Below are positions 7,583-14,238 of a stretch of DNA of 64,000 nt, piece by piece. A model generated the notes under the pieces. That model was not told where the DNA came from, did not search any database, and saw nothing but the letters and a program-made list of their open reading frames with translations. The stretch spans positions 1,054,001 to 1,118,000 of the forward strand of contig NZ_JAXAFK010000001.1 in NCBI RefSeq assembly GCF_033898505.1. The letters run 5' to 3'. The translations under genes were made by a program, and so were the position numbers. Numbering within the stretch: position 1 is the first letter of the stretch; each line of letters begins with the position of its first letter. The DNA is from Pectobacterium carotovorum. GTDB taxonomy: Bacteria > Pseudomonadota > Gammaproteobacteria > Enterobacterales > Enterobacteriaceae.

Positions 7583-7936
7583 CTATCTGTGCTGTAAATT
7601 TAATTTTGCTTTACGACGCTCCAACACCATCATTTTTCGGGTGTGTTGCCATAAAATCCCATCTAGCAACATAAACTCACGCCACTCGGCTGTGCCCACA
7701 GAAAGAGATCTGTGCATCAACTCGCCGACACGTTCGGCAAGGAGTAAGTTTCTTACTCGTAGCAATTGCAACGGTGTGAATCGCCCATTATCACCCGCCA
7801 AAGTAAAGAATGCCTGGCGGCTGCGTTCCCCATGTTTCACCGCATTAGTGTTACCAACGGGAGCGCCTGCACCGGTACGTTTCCCGCCCCAGCCGGGCGA
7901 TCTTGATTGTTGGCTGTGTTTTTTGTCTTCTTTCAT
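7583..7936 (-). CDS. Island protein with GKRTGAGAP-GNTNAVKHG motif
   Basis: A 117-residue basic protein. GKRTGAGAPVGNTNAVKHGERSR (residues about 19-41) is a motif found at the N-terminus of many phage and satellite proteins, including small terminase-like DNA-binding proteins. The rest is helical and charged and has no terminase ATPase. As the outermost gene at the left end it might be a packaging or DNA-binding remnant; the function is not known. It is on the same strand as the rest of the element, 138 bases from the next gene. Confidence 0.55.
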   Translation of the reverse strand: MKEDKKHSQQSRSPGWGGKRTGAGAPVGNTNAVKHGERSRQAFFTLAGDNGRFTPLQLLRVRNLLLAERVGELMHRSLSVGTAEWREFMLLDGILWQHTRKMMVLERRKAKLNLQHR

Positions 7937-8073
7937 ATCTGTGTGAGCGTCAATTTGTGGTGCTCATTAAGTTATAATCGTCCGCGATAATTCAGAAATA
8001 GTAATATCAAAGAGCATCTCATAGCATACGTGTTGATTGGCGACCGTGTAGGTAGGTGGACAACATATTAATC

Positions 8074-8442
8074 TTAATTTGGGATGGGAAGTTCTTCCCA
8101 AATCAATGTTTTATCAAATGATTTTTCATTAATCATAATATTTTTAACTCGACGAGCATATAAGAAAGGATTATCACCGCAATGGATGATATCGGCATAG
8201 GTGATGCCGTTTTTGGCAAAGTAATATGGGGGATAGATTGTTTTCTTACTATTCGCAGCAAATGTAAATTTTTCTGATACTGAGGCGGTATGACTGATGT
8301 ATAAATTACCGACTAAATCATAAATATATTTATGTGACTTTCTGTAATTTACAATGGAAACAATTCTTTTTCCATTATCTACTTTCGCATGTTCGCCAAA
8401 CCATTCCCACGTAATGAGCCATGCTGATTTTATTTTTTTCAT
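8074..8442 (-). CDS. Hypothetical island protein
   Basis: A 122-residue protein of unknown function. It begins KIKSAWLITWEWFGEHAK and has conserved-looking aromatic and charged blocks (RIVSIVNYRKSHKYIYDLV, DIIHCGDNPFLYARRVKNI). There is no signal peptide or membrane segment. It begins three bases after the toxin gene ends on the same strand, so it may be the third gene of that operon. Base composition is AT-rich like the cargo around it. I do not recognise the family. Confidence 0.6.
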   Translation of the reverse strand: MKKIKSAWLITWEWFGEHAKVDNGKRIVSIVNYRKSHKYIYDLVGNLYISHTASVSEKFTFAANSKKTIYPPYYFAKNGITYADIIHCGDNPFLYARRVKNIMINEKSFDKTLIWEELPIPN

Positions 8443-8445
8443 AAG

Positions 8446-8730
8446 TCACCATTTAGAAGGTAAACGCCTGTGCGTATGAAAGACGCGTAGAATCTGGATC
8501 ATATTATTTTTCGCGCGGTAGGGGATGATGTAGGGATAGTGCGTTAACACTAGCTCACGCGTTCCTGGCACACGGCCTGGCCTTCCCATTGCTGGCTGTT
8601 GCGGTAGTAATTCCGTTAATCTTTGGACTTCATCTACGAACTGGCTGGCAGCCTGTGGATCGTCTTGCGCGATATAGATGTATTCGGCTTCCAAATTGGC
8701 CGCGGCTTTACGCAGCCATTTAATTTCCAT
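8446..8730 (-). CDS. ParE/RelE-family toxin
   Basis: A 94-residue toxin of the ParE/RelE superfamily. The N-terminal KWLRKAAANLEAEYIYIAQDDPQAASQFVDEV is the usual helical hairpin, followed by the strand region MGRPGRVPGTRELVLTHYPYIIPYR and a C-terminal ILRVFHTHRRLP. The LPQQPAMGRPGR-ELV-YIIPYR layout is closer to ParE (gyrase poison) than to RelE (mRNA cleavage), but the target cannot be told from sequence. Its start overlaps the antitoxin gene by 11 bases, which implies translational coupling. Confidence 0.85.
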   Translation of the reverse strand: MEIKWLRKAAANLEAEYIYIAQDDPQAASQFVDEVQRLTELLPQQPAMGRPGRVPGTRELVLTHYPYIIPYRAKNNMIQILRVFHTHRRLPSKW

Positions 8731-8965
8731 GTTTTGCCGTTCCTAGCCTTTTAAATAGATTATTCATCTCATCTGATGAGACAAAACCGCCTGCATCGGC
8801 TTCTTTAATGGCTTGCTCGATCTCTGCTATCTGCCAGGCTTCCCGCGCAAGATAGTCTTCAATAGCTTGTCCAGCCAGAAAAGAGCGGGTACGTCCTGTG
8901 GCTTTAGCCAGCGCATCAAGTTGCGCGGTTGTTTCATCATTTAAGCGAACGGACATGACGCCCAT
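8720..8965 (-). CDS. Ribbon-helix-helix antitoxin
   Basis: An 81-residue antitoxin. Residues 4-45 form the DNA-binding ribbon-helix-helix (MSVRLNDETTAQLDALAKATGRTRS, then FLAGQAIEDYLA); the acidic C-terminus (EADAGGFVSSDEMNNLFKRLG) should wrap the toxin. ATG 8965 has GAGGTGG (8970-8976) in good spacing; a second ATG at 8956 also fits. It comes first in the operon, as usual for ParD/RelB-type pairs, and a direct repeat just upstream is a likely operator. Confidence 0.85.
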   Translation of the reverse strand: MGVMSVRLNDETTAQLDALAKATGRTRSFLAGQAIEDYLAREAWQIAEIEQAIKEADAGGFVSSDEMNNLFKRLGTAKHGN

Positions 8966-8978
8966 ACTGCCACCTCAC

Positions 8979-9004
8979 TACATTGTGTGTTTTGTATACA
9001 TTGT
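8979..9004. promoter_or_regulatory. Putative operator of the toxin-antitoxin operon
   Basis: TACATTGT occurs at 8979-8986 and again at 8997-9004, 18 bases apart, with GTATAC beside the second copy. It lies 14 bases upstream of the antitoxin start and fits autoregulation by the RHH protein. Confidence 0.5.
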
Positions 9005-9269
9005 AGTTGCTGTTGAGGGGAGAGGCAAGAGATCGACCAATAGCATCTGGTTTTCGTTTCTCTTTGTTCCCTTATTATATTTCCGATAAATTATGTGATT
9101 ATTAGCACTAGATAAATTGAAATTATTTTTTACATGGTTTTTCTAACCTCCTCAATTTTTCATTCCTGTTATTTAAATAAAACGAAGGGTTAATCTGGTA
9201 AACTACTAAGGGTAAAAAGTTAGCATTTATCCAGGTTCACTAGTAAACGCAGCGCATTAATCATCATAA

Positions 9270-11417
9270 TTAATATTTCTTCAAACAACAATTTTTGTAT
9301 TTAATCTCGCTGCCACATGGACACATTTCATTTCGTCCTATTTTTTTTCCTTTAACTACAGTTCCAATATTTATTTTTCTCTGAGGTTTAGGGGCATTAG
9401 CTAAAACTCTGTCAAGTTCATCTGACTGTTCCCATTCATATGAAAGTTTTAGACCAAACTTTAACTGTTTGGTTGCTGGATCTACGCATATGCCAAACCA
9501 CTCTTTAGCTTTTTGGCTATATTTTCTTCTCTCAGCATGGTTTTTCAAATGGGGGCCTGCAATCTCTAGCGGCGCTGAGTTACAATGAATAGTCAGTCCA
9601 GCAAAACTTACCTTGAAAGCAATGGTCAAGTCATGGTTTTTATGATCATTCAGCGCTAGTTTTGCTATATGATCAATGCCGATATTTAGCTGGTTTACAG
9701 TATCTTCACTTAGACTCAATAGCATAAAACCTAAATCAATTGTTCCTTGATCTTTTTGTTCTTCTATCTGATTTATCAACCTTCCCATAGTTGTATCTTT
9801 GAATTTGGTTAGAATGCCTTTGGGTGTTCTCTCCCCAGGAACACCATATCGTCTTACTAACATAGCTAAGTCCAAATCGGCACAAATATCGTCATCCAGG
9901 TGTACCATCATATTCTCATCATCAAACCAAAGATTTTGTTTTAGATGATATGAGAGTATAGTCAACTCGTGTGTAGATAAAATTTTTTCATTATAATCAG
10001 TTCTTCTATTTATGTAACTTAAAAAATATAATGGAGTGTCAAGCATTTCAGTTACTACATCCAGGAAAAACACATCCATTACAAAAGGCGATTTAATTAT
10101 TTTCGTTTCGCTGAATTTTAAAAAATTTCTAGCTTGAAAAGATAATGCCGGGTAGTGATCTGAAACAACACAAAATGGATATAACTCACAAAAGTTTCTT
10201 TCAATTTTAAGTTCATTTCCTTTATCAGTAAATAATTTATAATTTGAATCCAAAATTAATTTTGCGCAAGAGTAAGCTTGATCGTAAGCATCTTGAACAG
10301 CTTTTTTGAAGTCATCCCTCAAGCTAAGATCGTTACCTTTCCTGGAGGCAATAGTTAATTTTTTTGATTTGGCTTGCAGGATTATTGCTCTATTTGCATA
10401 TATTACTAAAACATCAATTTCGCCAACAGTGTTACTTTTTGAATCGAGAATAACAATATTTGAAAATACATTCCTTTCACCAAAAACATGCATTAATCGT
10501 TGTGCAGAAAATGTTTCTGTGAATTCACCTCTGTTCTTCATAGCAGTACTTCGGTAAGCTTTATCTTCGTAAAACCAAAAAAATGGTGTTTCGTACAAGG
10601 CTTCAACTAAGCTGTAGTTTTGGAAAAGTAGGTATTCAGAATCAGAAATTTTTATTATAGGATAAGCGTTCTTAGGGTTGAAATCATCGAGAGAAGAAAA
10701 ACCACTCATTCCTATAGGTGAAACAAAGGATTCAATGACTTTGGTTACTACGCGCAAATCAATGTTAGCTTCTGTTGATGCTTCTTGTGCTGTAAATTTA
10801 TACGCATTCAATGCAGTCCAACTGTTTGGGTTATAAATATCCAAACTAGGGATGAATTCATTTATTTTCCTATCTTGCAATTTTTGTATTGCTTTAATAG
10901 TTGATATTGCCTCCTCAGAAGAGAATCCCTTGCTGCAAGTCAGCCATTCACTATCTTTGGCATACTTTAGAGATGATAAATCTGTATATTGGAAGTGCTG
11001 GGCGGATTCTCCTCCATAGAAAATAACCTCTCTTATGATTGCACCATTTTTAAATGGGTTGAATTCTGGATTTGAAATTTTTTCGGCATTAAATAGTTCC
11101 TTCATGTCAGGCATCATTGATTGGTGTATTTCATTTAAAAGAGCCTCCGTTTTATCTATGTACTCTTGAATTATTCTAGGTGATTGAATTTCCATATTAA
11201 TGTCATTTTTACAAGCTAAACCAATAAGTGTTGATATTTCAGTCCTAACTAGGTGATCTACTCCAAACTGCTTTTGTACATCCTCTGCTGTCATTACATC
11301 ACGGTAACGTATTATATTATCTCTGAAGCAAAAATAAGCAATTGCATGAAAATAACCAGGAGATATACATAACTCTGATAGTTCGGAAAATATTACTTCT
11401 TCGGCTCTTTTTTTCAT
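9270..11417 (-). CDS. PD-(D/E)xK-like nuclease with C-terminal SEC-C zinc motif (candidate defence gene)
   Basis: A 715-residue cytosolic protein. Residues about 298-350 carry a restriction-endonuclease-like core: an acidic helix (GEFTETFSAQRL), then VGEIDVLVIY (Glu333, Asp335) and AIILQAKSKK (Gln348, Lys350), the D...QxK pattern of Mrr/NERD-type nucleases. The last 23 residues are a SEC-C motif, IGRNEMCPCGSEIKYKNCC (Cys699, Cys701, Cys710, Cys711), which binds zinc. The N-terminal 290 and the central 400-690 residues are not recognised. The gene is AT-rich and stands alone between the toxin-antitoxin pair and a membrane-protein gene in the island cargo. Domain type and position suggest anti-phage or anti-plasmid activity; this is inference. 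Confidence 0.7.
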   Translation of the reverse strand: MKKRAEEVIFSELSELCISPGYFHAIAYFCFRDNIIRYRDVMTAEDVQKQFGVDHLVRTEISTLIGLACKNDINMEIQSPRIIQEYIDKTEALLNEIHQSMMPDMKELFNAEKISNPEFNPFKNGAIIREVIFYGGESAQHFQYTDLSSLKYAKDSEWLTCSKGFSSEEAISTIKAIQKLQDRKINEFIPSLDIYNPNSWTALNAYKFTAQEASTEANIDLRVVTKVIESFVSPIGMSGFSSLDDFNPKNAYPIIKISDSEYLLFQNYSLVEALYETPFFWFYEDKAYRSTAMKNRGEFTETFSAQRLMHVFGERNVFSNIVILDSKSNTVGEIDVLVIYANRAIILQAKSKKLTIASRKGNDLSLRDDFKKAVQDAYDQAYSCAKLILDSNYKLFTDKGNELKIERNFCELYPFCVVSDHYPALSFQARNFLKFSETKIIKSPFVMDVFFLDVVTEMLDTPLYFLSYINRRTDYNEKILSTHELTILSYHLKQNLWFDDENMMVHLDDDICADLDLAMLVRRYGVPGERTPKGILTKFKDTTMGRLINQIEEQKDQGTIDLGFMLLSLSEDTVNQLNIGIDHIAKLALNDHKNHDLTIAFKVSFAGLTIHCNSAPLEIAGPHLKNHAERRKYSQKAKEWFGICVDPATKQLKFGLKLSYEWEQSDELDRVLANAPKPQRKINIGTVVKGKKIGRNEMCPCGSEIKYKNCCLKKY

Positions 11418-11660
11418 TTTAATTTATCCTTTGTTAATTTTAAATATTAGTTATGATTCACTTTAATCTATTTGTTAAGAGATGATTGTCATGGCTGATA
11501 TTTAATATTTAAGTGTGTTTTATCACTACTTAACAATAAGTTAATGGTTGGTTCGCCTCTACGCATAAATATTAACGTCATTCTAGATGATGCTTGGTAT
11601 TTAGGTTTTATCAAAGAATTTTATCCATGATTTAAATATCTCATTACCTAGTAAAATACT

Positions 11661-12356
11661 TCAGTAGGGCGGGAATGGATATGTTTTTTGGAATAAATTT
11701 TTAGCATGCCCCCCATCGTTACGTGCTTGTGAAAATATTGTATGACTCCTGACTAAAACTGTGGCACTGAGACGCTGTTCCGTTTCCGATTGTTTATATT
11801 TATGCCAATTATTGAGACTATCTGGTTGTAGTTTGTGTATTCCACTATGGAAGAAAGCGAAAGCTTTCTTTTCTAGTGATGATGATAATTCAACAAAATC
11901 TTGGCGAATTAATTCGCCTAATCCTAAGAAATTGTCTGATGGTACGCTATCGAGATACATGTTTAATGTTACAAGGTAGTCTTGCACAAAATTAACTTCT
12001 TTTTTTGTTTCGGTAGATAGCCATGAGGTACTTTCTAAAGCTAATTGTGTAAAACGAGCAAGCCAATCCTCAAATGTATTTCGGGAAATCATGATTTGGG
12101 GAGCACGTCGGACTTCCCCAGAATCAGGTGAACCTCCTAGGGGGACCATCACACGTAATTCGATCGCGAGAGAAATAACTTTTTCGTGAGCAGCAATACG
12201 GCGATCTAATAACTTCCCTGAAGTGCTAAGATTAAATTCTCGTTTCTTTAATAGTAAGGCACCGAAAAATGATAATAATCCACCACCCAATGCACCGGCT
12301 AGGGCGAAGAGGGCGCTAGCATTAGCTGTCAAGAACTCCCCTAGGTTGTAATTCAT
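11661..12356 (-). CDS. Single-TM hypothetical protein
   Basis: A 231-residue protein with one strong membrane segment at residues about 13-36 (ALFALAGALGGGLLSFFGALLL) followed by a positive KKRE stop, so the remaining 190 residues probably face the cytosol. That part is helical (LDRRIAAHEKVISLAIEL, FVQDYLVTLNMYLDSVP) with no known motif. The gene lies between the SEC-C nuclease and the HNH nuclease on the same strand. Small membrane-anchored proteins of this kind often act as effectors or partners in defence loci, but nothing here proves that. Confidence 0.55.
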   Translation of the reverse strand: MNYNLGEFLTANASALFALAGALGGGLLSFFGALLLKKREFNLSTSGKLLDRRIAAHEKVISLAIELRVMVPLGGSPDSGEVRRAPQIMISRNTFEDWLARFTQLALESTSWLSTETKKEVNFVQDYLVTLNMYLDSVPSDNFLGLGELIRQDFVELSSSLEKKAFAFFHSGIHKLQPDSLNNWHKYKQSETEQRLSATVLVRSHTIFSQARNDGGHAKNLFQKTYPFPPY

Positions 12357-12479
12357 TCATATTTTCCTGTGAATACCAACATGCGAAATGAAAAATTTAC
12401 TGTTATGCTTAGCATGGTTATATTTATTGGATACTGTTCCAATGCAGCCTACGTAGATTGCGTCCTAACGAATTCTTTA

Positions 12480-13325
12480 TTAACCATTAAATACATGCCT
12501 TCGGTGGTACTCCATGTAGCTCATTAGCTTAGCAGGAAGTTTTCTTAACTTGAGATTGTCACGCAGTTCTAACTTCTGGATATCGTCTTGGGATAGTACT
12601 GATGAAAGCATAACGACCCCGGTTTCGCTGAATGTAATTAGACCTAAATCAAAAAGGTGATCTAGCGTTGGTTGCAAGAGCAATCCGTTCATAGGATCTA
12701 AGCGTTCTTGATTGGATGAATCTCTCCAGGGCTTTATATGTGATGCACGAAGCAAAGATAGATTGCTAAGGTCTGTAACTGCACAGTAGCCCCATAATTT
12801 TACTACCCCATCCCTAAACAAACCTTGTCCAATACGGCTTTTTACAATCGAGTCTTTTTCAGTTTGCTCGAGTAAATTGTATTCGTTCTGATGTGATTTA
12901 ATTTCGTCTAATAGATCTGAATGCTGCTGTTTTTCACCGACATTAAATATAAAATAACTTGGTTCCATTTTACGGAGGTTATATTTTTTGAGGGAGATCT
13001 CACCGTAATAAATAAATGGAGAATGATGCCTTTCTCGATAAAATAGATATATCCTATCATTCATTGACTTAGCATTTATAATTCTGTTATCTGAAGAATG
13101 CTTTTTCTCTCCTTCCCAATGTAGTAATCCCTCGTCTAGAAAATCATTGTATTGAGTTAGTGTTGCTTGTTTTTCTTTTGTCACAAATAAGATTATGCAG
13201 TTTCCTTCTGATGGTGTCACTACACCTTTAGAAATTGCCTGAAATCCCTTGTAACCCCACATATCAGCCAAGTAGGGACGTTCATACGATTCCCCAATTT
13301 TGAGTTCTTCAAAGCTGACTGGCAC
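12480..13325 (-). CDS. HNH endonuclease with DUF3427-like N-terminal domain
   Basis: A 281-residue protein with two parts. Residues 5-115 (IGESYERPYLADMWGYKG, AISKGVVTP, IILFVTKEKQATLTQYNDFL, IYLFYRERHHSPFIYYGE) match the DUF3427 type of domain, which elsewhere is joined to helicases or nucleases and may read DNA. Residues 165-230 are an HNH nuclease: GYCAVTDL, SHIKPW (His196), LDPMNGLLLQPTLDHLFD (Asn213, His223). The domain pair is typical of modification-dependent or type IV-like restriction enzymes. No methyltransferase or phosphorothioation gene is adjacent. Target specificity is unknown. Confidence 0.75.
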   Translation of the reverse strand: MPVSFEELKIGESYERPYLADMWGYKGFQAISKGVVTPSEGNCIILFVTKEKQATLTQYNDFLDEGLLHWEGEKKHSSDNRIINAKSMNDRIYLFYRERHHSPFIYYGEISLKKYNLRKMEPSYFIFNVGEKQQHSDLLDEIKSHQNEYNLLEQTEKDSIVKSRIGQGLFRDGVVKLWGYCAVTDLSNLSLLRASHIKPWRDSSNQERLDPMNGLLLQPTLDHLFDLGLITFSETGVVMLSSVLSQDDIQKLELRDNLKLRKLPAKLMSYMEYHRRHVFNG

Positions 13326-13651
13326 GCTATCCCCTTACTGATTGATGACACCGCGAGCAAGCGTGGTGTGTAGTAGAAGCAATAGTCTAAACTAGATCGC
13401 TGATTTTGCTTTAATACCTGCCATTATCTTCAATTTTTGATGACTTTTTACGCTCCATCCTTACGATGAGTGAATTTCTGACATTGGTTTATATGATCAT
13501 GAATACAATGCAACAAAAATAATATAATTATTAAAAAGTTACAACGGAGTTAGAGACGAAAATTTTGATCTGACGGCAAATACACTTAAAGATGCGCCCA
13601 GTAAAATCTCATCTCAGTATTGTTTTATTCGGCCATAGATCGAAACCGCCC
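13326..13651. other. AT-rich intergenic stretch
   Basis: About 325 bases between the HNH gene and the origin side with no supportable gene or clear repeat. Confidence 0.4.
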
Positions 13652-13891
13652 CTAATCTACCATTTTAAGCACGTTCCCCATAACGTTTCCCGCCGCACCG
13701 ACGCCGCCAAAAACCATAGCATTTCGATACATGCGTACCGACCAAAAAATTGATTTCAAATTGAAATAAAATGAGGCATGACGCGGGTTGCAGCGAGGTA
13801 CGCAGGTCGCACCGCAATGCGTACCACTACGTACCAAACTGCGAACCACATTGCGAATTTTTCTGTAACCGCTCAGTGTCGGTTTGCGCAC
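13652..13891 (-). CDS. Doubtful small ORF beside the origin
   Basis: An open frame of 79 codons with a GTG start (RKPTLSGYRKIRNVV ... MYRNAMVFGGVGAAGNVMGNV). It has no good ribosome binding site and odd composition, but its position downstream of the replication gene and its resemblance in style to the small ORFs of P4-type leaders make it worth listing. I would treat it as unproven. Confidence 0.25.
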   Translation of the reverse strand: MRKPTLSGYRKIRNVVRSLVRSGTHCGATCVPRCNPRHASFYFNLKSIFWSVRMYRNAMVFGGVGAAGNVMGNVLKMVD

Positions 13892-13960
13892 TTTCGCGCT
13901 GGTAATGGTTTAACCCATCATGATTTTTGTGTGCCAAATTCTTATAGATAGGCAAAAGTG

Positions 13961-14217
13961 GGTCGGTTCGGTAGGTTCAGTCGGTTCACGTAGTCAACTG
14001 ACTGATAGATCAAGTTATTATTTTAAAAATTGAACCGACCTAGGGGTAGGTTCACGCGGTGTGAAAGTCGGTTCATCAAGCCAGCCAGAAAAGGGGCGTT
14101 TGGTTAGGTCGGTTCAAAATAGCTAAAGTCGGTTCAGGGTCGGTTCACTATTCAAATAAAAATAGCCATAAATCAATGTATTAAAATAATGAACCGACTG
14201 AACCTACCGAACCGACC
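13961..14217. other. Iteron replication origin of the P4-like element
   Basis: Twelve copies of a 9-mer of consensus GTCGGTTCA (some GTAGGTTCA) fill this segment. The left array (13961-13988, three units) and right array (14190-14217, three units) are perfect reverse complements over 28 bases. Between them are one inverted copy (14031-14040) and direct copies at 14046, 14067, 14108, 14128 and 14139, plus AT-rich tracts at 14013-14029 and 14152-14190 suited to unwinding. It lies just downstream of the alpha-type gene, whose product in P4 binds iterons of the origin and crr. The identification as an origin is strong inference. Confidence 0.8.
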
Positions 14218-14238
14218 TTATTTTACCTTATGCGTGAT

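Noticed and set aside
12420..12450. LexA-like CTG...CAG upstream of the one-TM gene
   Set aside because: The spacing between CTG and CAG is eight, not ten, bases and the flanks do not fit.
13961..14217. Possible CRISPR array
   Set aside because: The 9-base repeats occur in both orientations with irregular spacing and no spacers of fixed length; an iteron origin explains them better.
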